A stretch of 64,000 nt of DNA from assembly GCA_914767885.1 (NCBI GenBank), contig CAJZBQ010000020.1, positions 372,001-436,000 on the forward strand, read 5' to 3'. Both the position numbers and the translations under genes were made by a program. The stretch's first letter is position 1. Each line of letters starts with the position of its first letter. Below are positions 11,001 through 22,970 of this stretch, one piece after another. The notes beneath the pieces are model-generated. The model was not told the origin of the DNA and did not search any database. It worked only from the letters and a program-made list of their open reading frames with translations. This DNA is from Blepharisma stoltei (lineage: Eukaryota; Ciliophora; Heterotrichea; Heterotrichida; Blepharismidae).

Positions 11001-12964
11001 CTACAAATATATCAAGATCCTTTGTGTAACCTTTATTTAGTGCCAATCAATTTTCTGGAAGAATGGTTATAGCTCTGATTTTACAAATGGCAGCAATAAT
11101 TTTCGAACGTTTTTTATACCTGACTCGCACATCCCAAGCATTAAAATTAGCTTTACTAAGACTGAGTAATGTAAAAAATGAAGAAATTTGTCAAATACAG
11201 TGGGACAGGCCTTTACAAATAAAATTATTGTGGCATATTTTGCTCCTTTTGACCATTCATTGGCTTGTTTTTTGGTATTTTCCACTATATGGGAATTATA
11301 TGATGGTGGGAGAATATAACTGCCAAAGCAAATATGATAATGAAAGATGCAACAATTTTCAAATAAATTATTCGCTAGAAGGCTTCTATGTTCTCTATAT
11401 GATTTATTTCATAATAGCTTCTTTACAAATCCAGCATGGTCTACCAAGCTTTAGAACTGGATCTTTTCCTTTACAAAGAAATGTATCAAGTGGATCTCGA
11501 TATGGGTTTTTGCTGTATAGAGCACTACCATTTATATTTGAGTTGAGGACATTGATAGACTGGACTGCGACAAAAACTTCGTTAGACATTTTTCAGTGGT
11601 TTAAATTCGAGAATATATATGCCCGTCTTTATGTAACACAAGTGTCACAACGGTGATATGGCTCTCACGTCCGCGGACAGCCTATAGAGGCTGCCTTTGA
11701 GTAGCGCTCTAAGCGCCCGAGACTTCCCGACGAAGTCTGGGCGGTGGTTTGACCAGCTGATGTTGGTCAAACCAGCATCCAAAATGACAAATTCTTCTCA
11801 TACAGAAGGTTTGTCAAATTGGATGCTGGTTTGACCAACATCATCTGGTCAAACCACCGCCCAGACTTCGTCGGGAAGTCTCGGGCGCTTAGAGCGCTAC
11901 TCAAAGGCAGCCTCTATATCAAAAAGGGCAATAAAATAGCGAATGGCTGCATTGTATTGATTTTTTTATTATGTATCATACTAATGCCATTACTTATATT
12001 CAGCTCACTAAATCCTATTATAGAATCCAATGGTGTGAAATCGTTAAGCGTAGAAATAGGAACGATTGTGGATGACAATAATTATTTTAGGCTTTATTTA
12101 GCTTCAAGAGTTAGTGATATGCATTATATTACTACAAAAGAGTGGAATGAAAACAAATTTAACAAACTCAGAACGATACAAGCGGCAGATAAAGACCTTA
12201 TGCAAATTATAGTTATGCCTACAAGTGCAGATACTGAATGAAACATGACACCGCCAAGTCAGCAGCAGCTATGCAATAGTCTGGCTGATGCCTTGGGGCC
12301 TAAAAAAACTACGATTGAGCTGCAAATTACTTATACTTTCGTCAGAAAATACCCACAAACTGTCCAAAGAATATCTGAGGAGGTCTCATACCCTTTATCA
12401 ATTGAGCAAATCCTTGATTTAAATAGCGTAATTTGTCTAGGTTTTACCAATAGCTTTTCATATGAGAAATTTGACCGAATTATATATAGACTTCCAAGTG
12501 CTGGTAGTAGCATTTCACCTGATCCAATTGAGGCTACCAACAGTGTACCATATGATTTAGTCATGAATTTAAATAAAACAGATACTAATGGCTTGTTCTG
12601 GGAAGTCGGATTTCTGGACTCCGCTAAAAATTTTGTAGGGATGAATATTGTTACTATCAGTGAAAATTATAGCCCTGTCGCTTTTGGGTTTTCTGTCATA
12701 ACTTTTTATGTATCTGTAGTATGACTCCTTGGAAGAATCATAAGGGCGACACTGGCTAGTGGAGGTAGCACTGGAGTATTATTAACTGATATGCCTGATC
12801 CAGAACCACTAATCAATTTATGCTCTGGGGTTTATTTGAGTCGAATGACTGGAGATTTATTGAGAGAAGAAGAACTGTATTATGAGTTGATTGATATTTT
12901 GAGGTCACCTGAAGTTACAAAGATGCTGACAGGAAGAAGCTCAATAAAAGAAAAAAGTGATTAG
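5048..12964 (+). CDS. PIEZO: Piezo-type mechanosensitive cation channel
   Basis: The product is about 2,394 aa after removing IESs 7830-8312 and 11683-11916 and intron 11026-11040. This is normal size for Piezo. Dozens of hydrophobic helices fill the N-terminal three quarters, with charged cytoplasmic linkers around window positions 5800-6030, 8830-9290 and 9700-10300. Diagnostic family features come late. The segment PFIFELRTLIDWTATKTSL with FQWFKFENIYA (window 11527-11625) matches the conserved Piezo anchor/PFEW region. The extreme C-terminus (DPEPLINLCSGVYLSR, then EEELYYELIDILRSPE) matches the Piezo C-terminal domain. Known Piezo proteins form trimeric, membrane-tension-gated cation channels; in ciliates this would suit contraction or avoidance responses (inference). 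At least ten UGA codons are read as Trp. The start MIEECLNF is the first ATG in the open frame. Confidence 0.92.
7830..8312. mobile_element. GC-richer IES, about 483 bp, inside the Piezo gene
   Basis: The Piezo frame runs to ...LVIEIKL and then meets TAA; it resumes at 8315 as AIERHCLEFILFEKVLL. Excision between TA 7830-7831 and TA 8313-8314 (or 8310-8311) restores frame. The insert is clearly richer in G+C than flanking DNA. It lacks family A/B ends, and I see no convincing terminal inverted repeat. Its exact ends are ambiguous because the left side is a repeated AAATT. Confidence 0.75.
7839..8303 (-). other. open frame filling the IES, antisense to Piezo; coding status doubtful
   Basis: Reading UGA as Trp, one antisense frame is open from an ATG at 8303 to TAA at 7839 (154 codons), nearly the whole IES. 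It has a hydrophobic middle (GLCGAALGVGWWLF, then VVQIVLGMAFYLPIF) and many UGA-derived Trp in the second half. I recognise no homologue. A GC-richer sequence with only two stop codons can stay open by chance. Confidence 0.2.
11026..11040 (+). other. 15-nt intron in the Piezo gene
   Basis: GTAACCTTTATTTAG contains an in-frame TAA if retained. Splicing joins RSF to VANQFSGRMVIAL, restoring a Piezo-like membrane segment. Confidence 0.85.
11683..11916. mobile_element. 234-bp foldback (hairpin) IES inside the Piezo gene
   Basis: The ends are TATAGAGGCTGCCTTTGAGT and its reverse complement. The two arms of roughly 105 bp are almost perfectly complementary around a short loop near 11800. Excision between TA 11683-11684 and TA 11917-11918 gives ...HVRGQP-IKKGNKIANG in frame, the expected Piezo linker before the next membrane helix. 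It is GC-rich, and unrelated to families A and B. Confidence 0.9.
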
Positions 12965-13398
12965 AATATTCTGATAAAATAATTTCTTTGCATAATTAGC
13001 ATGACTGGAAAATCAATTAAGATCAAAAATTAATTAAAATCATCAATTTCGAATAATTATAGAAATCGAAGAGAGCTCAGAGCGATAGAAAAGAAAGCCA
13101 CTGAATTTTGAGACAGTCTAAAACAATTAATTTTTAAATAAAAATGATTAGATTCAAAAAAATGAACCAGAGAATCCCTAAAAATGATGTTTCCAATACT
13201 GAATAAAATATCTTGCTATAAAATGGGATTTAATTGCTAAAAATGATTATTGCTATTTGCAAATTTTAAATAAAAATTTCTGAATAAACTTCTGGCATTT
13301 AAATTAAAAAAATAGAGCAGAAATATCAAAAAATTTGTTCGGTCAAAATTTATAAAGACCTTAATAAATGCAAAATTCTAATACTAATAAATTATTAA
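12965..13398. promoter_or_regulatory. AT-rich intergenic region
   Basis: 434 bp between two same-strand genes. No ORF, repeat or RNA is recognised; it presumably includes the downstream promoter. Confidence 0.35.
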
Positions 13399-15411
13399 AT
13401 GACAAAATTCTCACTTTTTGCTCTCTTCTGGATGATTTTGTCATGTGCTGTTCTATTTCTGAAATACTGGGATAAAGACTATTTAGATAAATTTATAAAA
13501 AGAAACAAGCGGAACATTGATTTAGGCCCTCTAATGTATTTTGATCCTCCAGATGCTGGAAATAAAACTGCAGTAGACGAGATCACTTACGATAATGTTT
13601 TTAAGTTATATGACATCTACGATCTTAAATGTTCACCTTTCTCGTTCGGCTACAACCGAGAAGAAGCTGAAGCTTTATTCCCGAGCTACGACTTTCCTTC
13701 ATGCTTTTCTCAAATCACACAGCCGAAATGAAAGATTGTGGATCGAGTCTTTTCAATGAAATGTCATAATTACTCACGTGCTGCAATAGTTCAAGGCCCA
13801 ACTGGGAAAGTAAAATTCCCATCCTGGAAAATTCACCAAGGATTGTGGCAGGCTGAGTCTTTTGAAGAAAAAGAAAAATTAAATAAAAACACTGACTTTC
13901 TTCTTGCTACTTGCGATTACTCTAACAATTTTGAAGTCGCATGGCATAGACCAATTTATAACCCCGAATTACACTGAAACGCGCAATGTTTAAGTCATCG
14001 TGAAAAATTACCTAAGCCTTTATTTATCTTGACTTTAGGTTTAGACAGCTTTTCGAGAAGGCATTTTTTCCAAAAGCTACCAGAAACAGTCAAAGTTATA
14101 AATAGCTTTGCAGAGAAATTTAAGATTTATGATTTTAAGCTGCATAATATTGCTGGGAAAGCTACTGTTGAAAATATAACTCCTATTTTTATTGATGATA
14201 AATACGCAAAAAAGCTAAAAGCTTCCACAAAAAAAGATAAGATGGGAGGAAGAGCGATCTGGGTAGATTTTAAAAACAGAGGATTTATCACATCATTACT
14301 GACTGATGATTGTGATTATAGAGTTTATGACAATATTGGTCCACAGCCTAATATTGACTATGTTTCTCGGCAATTTTTCTGTGCAGCTACCAAATTTACA
14401 AATTATATAACAGAAAAAAATGAGAAATTAAAGCAGAGATGTATCGGGACTCAGATGTCCCATACTTATATTTTTCAATATTTAAACGATTTATTGGATA
14501 TGTACCAAGATGTTAGTCATTGGAGCTACGTTCATTTTAACGCTGCTCATGAAGCTACAGGGAGGCACGCACAAACTTTAGATCCAGATTTATCTGAATT
14601 TTTACTTACTTTTCTTCCAAAAGTCTCGAAAACACACGATGTAATGATTAATTTATTGGGAGACCATGGGATGCGGTATGGGAATTATAAAACATCAGTT
14701 AATGGAGATCAGGAAATGAAACTTCCAGTTTTTATCATGATAATAAGCGAATATTTCATAAAATCAGTCTTAAGTGATGAAATATTACAAATAAATACAG
14801 AAAGACTAGTGACAAAACAAGATATTAGACAGACCTTTTTAGAGATTTTAAATAGAATTGACTATACCAGGAGATCAAAAAATAAGCATGCTTATGATTT
14901 ATTTACAGCTGAAATCCCGCTTAACAGAAATTGTGATGTTAATGCCCACATTCCAATGAGATATTGTGCTTGCCTTAGCTATAGAGAAATTAAACCTGAA
15001 TTCTGGCATGCTAAAAGCTTTAAAGAGCTGGTTGATGATCTAATTCGAATTGCTTGTGATCAAATAAATGCTGCTGTCCATACACCAGATGTATCGTCTT
15101 TTATGCTGTGTCAAAAGGTTGATGTTGGTGAAATTATTGGAGTTTTTCACAATCCAAATTTTTCATTTCTAAGCATGAGGATTGAATTCAAAGCAAAATA
15201 CTCCCATGCGAGATTTCTAGCCGAATATCGTATACACATAGACAATAAAGATCTTTATGGAGTCCCAATTATTTTTAATTATCAAAGACTACTTGTGCAA
15301 ATTGCAATGATTACTAGACAAGATGCATACGCAGGCCCCTGTGAAGAAAAAAGTAACAAATTAGGAGTAAGGCCAGATTACTGTATTTGTGAATATGACA
15401 CAAAGGCATAA
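13399..15411 (+). CDS. DUF229 sulfatase-like single-pass membrane protein
   Basis: The product is 670 aa with no intron or IES. The N-terminus MTKFSLFALFWMILSCAVLF is a signal anchor. The catalytic-like region opens with FILTLGLDSFSRRHFFQKLP, the DUF229 signature (alkaline-phosphatase/sulfatase fold) that supplies metal ligands and the nucleophile position. A second signature, INLLGDHGMRYGNY, follows about 200 residues later, with HFNAAHEATGRH between them. The C-terminal part has paired cysteines (CDVNAHIPMRYCACLSY; YAGPCEEK...YCICEYD), fitting an extracytoplasmic location. The substrate is unknown; in animals the family is uncharacterised to my knowledge. Stop TAA at 15409-15411. Internal UGA codons at 13729 and 13975 are Trp. 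Confidence 0.85.
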
Positions 15412-15777
15412 CTTATTAAATAGTCACATTAAATCTAGCATAGATTTTATATTAAATTAAAAAACACAATATTTAAAATGGCAGTTAGGGATAGGGACCT
15501 TGACCTGCTCTTCAGACAAGCCCTATTATCCAAGCTTTGTGAGAGAAGTTCAAGCTTCTTGAGAGTCTCGGCTTAGGGAAGAGAGGTCGGTGCTGAGTCT
15601 GGCATGGACTAGAGAAGCCTGGAAGAGCTTAATATAACTTTAAGGTTCGAAGGGTAGGTCGATCCACCTATCGTTGCTCAGAGCTGTTATTGAAGCTGGA
15701 TCTCAAGTTAAAGAGAACTTAAGGCACTGCAGTGCTAGAGAAATTCTATAAATATCAACATATAAATTAAAAAAATT
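15412..15777. other. intergenic region with a GC-richer block (about 15480-15745)
   Basis: The first 65 bp are AT-rich. They are followed by about 265 bp of clearly higher G+C with no long open frame and no tRNA-like arms, and then AT-rich DNA before the next ATG. In composition it resembles the GC-richer IESs inside genes at 7830, 16728 and 45374. It may be an intergenic IES or an unrecognised noncoding RNA. Confidence 0.35.
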
Positions 15778-18700
15778 ATGAAAATTCGAACAATTAAACG
15801 GCCTCACTCCAAGAATTCTTCAGCTTCTACAGCTGATCTATACACCCTAATGGACTTTATGAGAAGCAACCCTGTCTCTGTGGTATCAAACGAGGCCTCA
15901 TGCAAATCTGCTAGAATTATTATGAGAAACCATTCAGAAGGGAAATTTTGTGAGACAACGCCAAATAGCCAAGCGGCGAATAGAAAACTTCTAAAAGAAA
16001 GGGCAAAGACCACGAGAATTAGCACGCCTATGTTGGAAACTCCGAGAGTAAAGAAAAGTGATGAGAAGTTCAGGGAGCTTTTAGAAACTTTAGGACATGA
16101 GCCCGAAAAGCCTGGGATAAATCTACCACTTGATTTGAAACAATTAGATAAATTTTTGAGAAAAGAAAAAACAAATGGAGATATAGTTGAAAATAATGAA
16201 TATTTTGAATTAGGACAGCCTACAAGCAGAAGAGACGCTGAAAACATTGGTGAATGGCTTGATTTAATGCTCACAAAAGCGCTGGAAGAAATTAAAGACG
16301 ATCCTGAAAAATTATTTGAAAATACAAACGAAATTTATACTATAGGCTTAAATGAAATTATAAGGCAGGTAAGTGTTCAATGCAAAGAAAGAGGAATTTT
16401 ATTGAGAAAAATATGAGATGCCTATCAAAAACTATTTGAAAATGCTATAAGCATGATGAAATTAAGACTTGAACAGACAAAATCACAAAATTCAACTGAC
16501 AAAATTAATTATCTAAATAAACATAAAGAAGAATTAAAACAATTAGAAGCCAAGCTGAAAGACCTTGACCTGAGTAAAGCAAGTTTGGTAGAAGAAATAT
16601 CAGCAAAAGATGAAAATATAAATCTACTGAAGCTAAAAGAGCAGCAAATAACAGAAAGATATGGGATAATTCAAGAGAGATACAAAGCTCTTAAAAAGGA
16701 AATTTTGACTATAAAAGAAGATATACATAAAATGCGATAAAGTGCGCCGTACCTCCTGACTCAATTTTCTCAACCTAATGGCAATGGAGAAGCAAGTCCA
16801 GAATCTAGGCTGGAGTGGGTTATGCATATCCGAGTAAGGTTTGGCTTAGTTTCTGTGGCTGGATTTGGAGATAGTTGTTTATGCCTTAGGGATCCTAGGT
16901 CAAACTCCTTCCAGGGACCGAAATAAATCATTGAGCCTCAGAAATTAATTTGTTTTCCCAGCTACTGAAAGAGGTGCTTTGAAATCCAATGGGCTCCAAG
17001 TCTTTACTTGAATCAAGCTACTTCTCCAAGAGATCAAGGCAAGACTACAAAAAATCATAATCTGGCATTTAGAACAGGAGAAGCCGATATATCTCTCCGG
17101 CTGCAAGGAGAGCTCTTGAGACCCTGAATCTATCTGTGCATGGTATCATTACCTACAGGAGGTGAAGATAGTGCATTGCAGTCTTCCAACAAATCGCTAA
17201 TAGTAGATGAAGATGGTGAATTGCAAATTATCGGCCAATCATTGGAACCAAGCTCACAGACGCTCTTAATGGTGTCAAGCGGATAAAAGTTGGGCAGATC
17301 CTTAGTGACTGCGTTAACACTAATGCGAGGATTTAAGATTAAGATTAATTTTAAGACTATAAAAGAAGAAAATCGAATTCTAAAAATCAAAGTTGAAAAC
17401 TCTGGCTTTCAATTTGAAGATGATGGAAAAGGTGGCCTTATCATGCGCAAAAAGGTCAGAAAGCGGTTTATTCCGAAAAATGATTCCCAAATTGAGACTA
17501 CTTTAAATAAAGACCCTGTTTTATTTAACATAAAATACATTAAGCCTACCGATACGACTGATGTTTTTGTTAAAAAAATTGAAATGCATGAAAAAAAAAT
17601 CGAATATAAATTTAAGGTTGATGATTTTCAAGATAAATCCACAGAAATGCCTCAAAAAACTTTTTCAGACAAATCAATTAATACAAATATAGAAGATCTA
17701 TGTGGAGAGTCTATTGGAGTTAAAAAAAGAAGGTCACGAGCTATGACAATATCTGATACAAATGCCTATTCCCCAGAACCTATCAGATCTCCTTTAGCTG
17801 ACTTGGAATCATTTTTTTCAAAAATTGAAAAAGAGGAAGACGATATTTTAGTAATTATTGGAAAAGATGATAAAGATGAGGTTGCGGAGATGAAGAGAAA
17901 GCATAATCACATTAAAAAGCTTATAAATTCTATCAGAGAAAACGTGTACGAAGAACTAACATATGAAAACATGCCCCATTCCAAAGTTCTTAATTTATTA
18001 TATAGCAGCATCAACCAAATTCTCAAATTCCTCATCAAACATCCGTTAGAAAAAATTGATGATGAATCACTAAAAGAAGAAATTGTGGAAGATGATTCTC
18101 CTTTGAAAAAGAAACAAAAATTAATTCAATCCGTAATTAATGTAGAAGAAGAATCCAAAGCCAGTAAAACACTCATGAACGATGGCTTAACAATAATAGG
18201 GAAAATCATGGCAACTCCAGTGCACAAGCTGAAAAATGTAATGTTTAAGAAAAATGTTCTGAAACTAATCGCCCATTTCTATCAGGAGCATGCTAAAGAG
18301 AATGAGCTTAATAGGGGCGAGCATTTTGGTCTTTACGTCTATGATTTACTTACTCCCCCTGTAAGCGAACAAAACTATTGGAAAAATCCCTAATTTTTGG
18401 GAGCGATATTTCTGTGAAATTTGCATTTAAAACATAAATTTAGCAAATTAAATTAATTTTTAATTCCGGTTTGAGACATTTTAAATTCGAAAAGTATAAA
18501 TTTATATATAAATTTGAAAAAAAGTTAATCCTCTTCCATAAGCGAGCAAAAATTTTGTTCGCTCACAAAGGGGAGTTATGAAAAAATTTATTATGAAAAA
18601 GGCTGCAGAAAATAGATTCAATAATCTCTTAGCAAGCTGCATGAAGTACAAAAATGTCCACAAAATCAAGCTCTTCGGCAGGTTTCTAGGACTTTATGAT

Positions 18701-19986
18701 GCGCTTGACACAGAAGACTTAAATTTCTATATAGATTGCCTAGAATTTTTAAATAATTCTTTATCAGGCAAAGCAAATTTTGACATTGAGGCTGAATATC
18801 AGTTCGTGCCATATATAAGATGCGTGGAATGCATAAAGCACTTTGAAAAATTGCTACCGAAAAATGAAATAAATACCGTGAAAGAGTACCTAGAAACAAT
18901 TAAACTGCAAGATAAAGTCAATAAAGGAGGAATTGTAGACTGTGAATTGTTTTTGGAGAAAATGGTATCAGCTTTTCATAGCTATAAGCTGGAGCATATG
19001 AATTTTATGAGATGCATCTATGAAGCAGCTGATTTAAATGAGGATGGGTTTTTACAACAGCAAGAATTTGAGTTATTGCTTAGATATCCTGCCTTTAACT
19101 ATATTAAAACTCTTTTCTGCAGCCTTGATATCCTTATTTAAGCTAATATACTAATATTTAATGCATAAAATTGAGGAATTAAACTACTTCATAATATTTA
19201 TCAGTGCTTAATTATTCCCCTCATCTTGCAGCCCAGCTCTTTGATGCTTTTAGTGAAACTTTTACGTCTGAAGACGAAGCAGGCGTCAAAGCCATTTCTT
19301 TTGTAAATCTTTGCCAAATGAATTCAAAGCACCAAATTTTCACTTTTTCATCAATGATTAAGCTTTCTCAAGCCTCAAATCAGGCTGAAGCAGAAGAAAA
19401 ATTAAAACAGCTAAAGCCAAGGATAGAAGAGGTAATTAATGATATTTATTGACGATTCACAGAATCTACTGTGTATGAAGATCATTTGGAAGAAATGCAT
19501 AATTTAATAGACACACTAACTCCCTCTCCCCACTTCATATTGGAACGAAAATCAGTTCCAATTTAAAGGGGGGTAATTTATTCTTTTGAAAAACAATTAT
19601 ATTAAATTTTTTTCTATAAAGAAATTTTATCAAAATAAAAAATTAAAATAGTATAAATTGAACACAATTTTAAATTATTTTTATATTATTATTATTTCAA
19701 ATAATTAATCTATTCAATGGGATCTGTTTAAATAAATTTTAAATGCATTTTTAATTAAATTAGTATTTTTATTTAACCTATAAAATGTTCTATTGAATAA
19801 AAAATTGTTCCAATTTAGGGGTATGAGGGAATAAGATTCAAGCTAAGCACCACAAGCAACCCTGAAGGGACTTGGCTCGGGTATAAGTTGCTAGAAGAAG
19901 AATCCAAAAGGGTTGTTATAATGCAAAGGGTTAGAGAATTATTCCCGCAGATTGGATTATACATTTTGGGGAAAGAATTATATTAA
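15778..19986 (+). CDS. axonemal dynein light-chain-domain-like coiled-coil protein with EF-hand
   Basis: The product is about 995 aa after removing four IESs (16728-17333, 18351-18576, 19135-19208, 19517-19831). The segment GLNEIIRQVSVQCKERGILL, followed by RKIWDAYQKLF, resembles the inner-arm dynein p28/AXDND1 light-chain domain. A long coiled coil follows (window 16450-16725 and on through 17340-17420). After a charged linker, the C-terminal third contains an EF-hand-like loop (AADLNEDGFLQQQEFE). An axonemal or ciliary role is therefore likely (inference from family). No single frame covers the gene; each IES junction was fixed by TA phase and continuity. Stop TAA at 19984-19986. The end of the protein (LRFKLSTTSNPEGTWLGY) is read only if the last IES is removed. 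Confidence 0.7.
16728..17333. mobile_element. GC-richer IES, about 606 bp
   Basis: It separates two halves of a coiled coil (...TIKEDIH and KIKINFKTIKEEN). TA 16728-16729 and TA 17334-17335 keep frame. TA 16724/17321 also would, giving 597 bp, so the ends are not settled. Many stops in every frame, no family A/B ends. Composition is like the inserts at 7830 and 45374. Confidence 0.65.
18351..18576. mobile_element. family A IES, 226 bp (shortened)
   Basis: TA 18351-18352 is followed by CTCCCCCTGTAAGCGAAC; the right end is GTTCGCTCACAAAGGGGAGT before TA 18577-18578. Excision joins YVYDLL to MKKFIMKKAAEN in frame. Confidence 0.9.
19135..19208. mobile_element. short TA-bound IES, 74 bp
   Basis: In-frame TAA and TGA/TAA-rich DNA split CSLDI and NYSPHLAAQLF. 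Joining at TA 19135-19136 and 19209-19210 restores frame. It is AT-rich with no obvious long inverted repeat. Confidence 0.75.
19517..19831. mobile_element. family B IES, 315 bp
   Basis: It begins TAACTCCCTCTCCCCACTTC, then ATTGGAACGAAAATC. It ends with a decayed GTTCCAATTTAGGGG before TA 19832-19833. Excision joins LIDTL to RFKLSTTSNPEG in frame. Confidence 0.85.
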
Positions 19987-20207
19987 TATTTGTAATAAGT
20001 TTAAAATTTTAATATTTTATAATGAATTGAGAGCTGCTATAAAAGAATTTTATATCAAAATAATATATTTATATAAAATTAAATATTCATATATACGCTA
20101 ATAAAAGTCCCTGCTTTTTGCATTAATTTATAATTTCCTGCTTAAATAATTAAATTTTACTTTGGCTAAATTCAACTCTTATGAATTTAATACAATAATT
20201 GTTAAAA

Positions 20208-22331
20208 ATGGAAGGAAAATATTACGAGTTACAGTTAGAGTTGAGAGAAGTAACTGGCGCACCAGAAGGACCAGTCAGCTGCAGAGTAAATGTAGGAGGA
20301 ATTGAAGACATCTTAGAAGGAAGAAGTCCTTTATCACTTATTTTAGATGACGTTAGTAGCAACACCATGCTTTCTCTTGTATTAGAGCAAGGAAGCGAAG
20401 TCATAGGAGGCTTCAAATTTTCTTTGTTGACTCTATTCGGAGAATCCCTCAGCGGAAAGGTAGAAAAATGAATCCGCCTCAAAGAAGAAACTGGAAAAGA
20501 CGTAAGAATCAAACTTGCAGCCAATCTCCAAACTGCCAAAATGGACACTCAACCTTCTCAACCAGATGAATCTTATGCTAGAAGACCTCGAGAAGTAGAA
20601 GCAAAATGTCCATACGTAGATCATCTCGCATCAGGCAAAAAACGCAACGAAGAACCATTGGAGGAAATTTGGAAAGAAAGGGTGTATAATTATGATCCGT
20701 TAGGAAATAATGTCATAAGAATCACACTAGAGCCAGATGGAAGATTCAATCAAAATTTAGAGCCTGTCCCTGTAAACTTAAACAATTTAGAAGAACTTGA
20801 ACTAGCAAGCTTAGAAGAAGCTGGAGGAATTCAGCTAAAAAAGATCATTAAAGAGCTCAGCGAAAAGATCAAAAAACCAAGAACGCAAGCTCAGCAGCTT
20901 CCTTATTTAAGAAATACTCTACAAGTAAAAATAGGAGAAAGAAGAGATTTACAGCAATCATTAGAAGAGTCTGCTAATGATTTAAATAAGCAAGCTGAAG
21001 ACAGGGTAGAAAATATACAAGATTTATTAAAAAAGAGGCAAGAAATGGCTGAAAAATTGTTAGAGAAACAGAAAAAGTCAAGGGAAATCGAACAAGAAAT
21101 AGATGGAATTAAAGCTGAGGTTCAACAAGCTAATAGAGACTTTTTAAGGATCCAAGCTTTTAATAAAAGAAAAAATGATGTCGAAGAATTGGCTGGGAAA
21201 ATTCATGAGCTGCTTAAAGATAGTTTGGCAAAGGAAACTGAGCTAGAAAAAACAATAAATGATGAAAAGGCAAAAATGGATGAAAAAAAGAAACTCATCG
21301 AGCAAAATCGTGACAAATTAGCAGATGAAAATAAAACTATCCAAGCACAAATTTCAGTGGTTTCAGAAAAATATAAAAACTCTTCGGCATTAAATGAAGA
21401 GCTTAAAGATAGGGTAAGAACTCTTAAACTTCAGTATGGAGAAGGCCAGAACTACAAACAAGTTATTACTGAAGCTCGAACCGCTTCTTCTCTTGATGCT
21501 AATAAGCGTGAGCATGGCCAAGAAGCCTTAAAAGAGTTGGTAAATCTCATAGACACTCAATCCTCAGAATTTATCCAAAAACAAAAATCCCTGATTGCTT
21601 CTAAAAAATCTCAAACCCAAAATATTCTTGAAATCGACCAAGACCTCAACACCAAAGATCAACAAACCCTTGAGCTCAAGCGCAAACTTTATCTTGCCTC
21701 AAATAATCAGATAACCCTTGAACAAATTTGTTGCATAAAAGCTGATCTTTCTCAATTGATTGACGAGCTTTCAAAACTTCACAAAATCCACTCAGAAGGC
21801 CGTGACCACATTTTGCGTGATTTAGACTCAGGGTCTGAATTCGTGCTTAAAGAAGCTGAAAAAATCCTTGAGGAAGCTAGAAATATTGACCCTATGATAG
21901 ATGCTATTGACGAAAAAGATTTCGAGCTAGACAATTTGAAAGGAATTGTAGGAGAAATTAAAGCAAGAAATCCACCTTATATGCCTAATAAAGACGACCC
22001 ATTAGATATTGCCCTTGGGGAATATTTGAACTCAAGGGACCGAGATTTACCTATACCATTTACTAGGGAAGATGAAGGGATTTATTTGTTTGGGACGAAA
22101 AGAGTGTTTTTGAAACTGGAAAATGGGGATATTAAGATTAGGGTTGGGGGCGGATATACCACTATTGATGAATTCATTGAAATTTATACAGAAATTGAAT
22201 TAGAAAATCAAGAGCAGACATTGCAAGAAAGCTTGCCAAAATTATCGCAGAGCTTATCAAGGTTCAGCCAGAATCCATCAGTAGGGATGTCTCCTCAAAG
22301 AGCAGCGAGAATTATATTTATATATTGATAG
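20208..22331 (+). CDS. coiled-coil protein with C2-like N-terminus and GAS2-related C-terminus
   Basis: The product is 707 aa, uninterrupted. Residues 1-110 form a beta-rich region resembling a degenerate C2 domain (YYELQLELREV ... LSLVLEQGSEVIGGFKFSL). Residues about 200-570 are a continuous coiled coil (KLLEKQKKSREIEQEIDGIK and similar). Near residues 630-680 lies YLFGTKRVFLKLENGDIKIR with VGGGYTTIDEFIE. This resembles the end of the GAR (GAS2-related, microtubule-binding) domain, whose hallmark is xVRVGGGWxTLxxFL. A cytoskeletal, microtubule-associated role is likely (inference). Start: first ATG of the open frame. The final codons are TGA (Trp) then TAG. Confidence 0.7.
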
Positions 22332-22599
22332 TGTTTAGCGTGCCATATCATTATGAATAATTACAACCTTGTCTTCTAAATACAAATTTTAGTGAATCCA
22401 TCAATCTCTTGTTTATGCCCTTTATATCAGACATTATGGAGCTTTCTGCTTACTAGCCATATGTTTGCTAGGTCGCCAGACCTCACAGCTCGTATTTCCA
22501 TCTCCGCGCTTGTTTTCTGTGCATTTCGCCTATAGATCTTCTTCCTCGGAGTGCGGACAGCAAAACCCTATTCTTCCTAAAAATTCAATGATCAAAGTT
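22332..22599. other. intergenic DNA before the repeat nest
   Basis: Moderately GC-richer DNA (22430-22580) without an open frame. It may belong to the outer part of the inverted-repeat element that starts near 22600, but I cannot match it to the right side. Confidence 0.3.
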
Positions 22600-22930
22600 T
22601 CCTTCTAATACGTATAGAAGTTTCTTTTCAATAGCGCGATAAGGCGCATTCCTAGTTTTACCGGATGATCTTAAACATATGAAAACTTGCTATTCTTTAT
22701 TCATGGGGGAGAAAAATAGCCTAAATAAAGAATTCTGCCTGATCAATCTCGAGAACTTGAAGAGAGGCTGTGCGAAAAATTGACATTTTGGTTCGTCAAA
22801 TGAATCTGACGAGCCAATTCTGGCCAGTACTTGAAATGAAAAATGGTAGTTGCCAGAATTTTATTAATTTTTTGATGGCGAGTATGATCAGAATTTTAAT
22901 AAATGGCACAGGATCAGACAACTTATTCCT
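22600..22930 (+). repeat. left long inverted-repeat arm
   Basis: It contains TTTCAATAGCGCGATAAGGC, CTGATCAATCTCGAGAACTT, GCCAATTCTGGCC and AATTTTAATAAATGGCACAG. The same strings occur in the same order, reverse-complemented, at 25595-25890. Confidence 0.8.
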
Positions 22931-22970
22931 TTCAAACCGATCTAATAATTCCTTTGGTAATAATTACAAC

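Noticed and set aside
11819-11916. ORF start inside the foldback as an N-terminus (MDAGLTNIIW)
   Set aside because: It lies within the hairpin arm. The following sequence is mid-Piezo, so the methionine is fortuitous.
15630-15665. tRNA-like GGTTCGA string
   Set aside because: No matching acceptor, D or anticodon stems can be formed around it.
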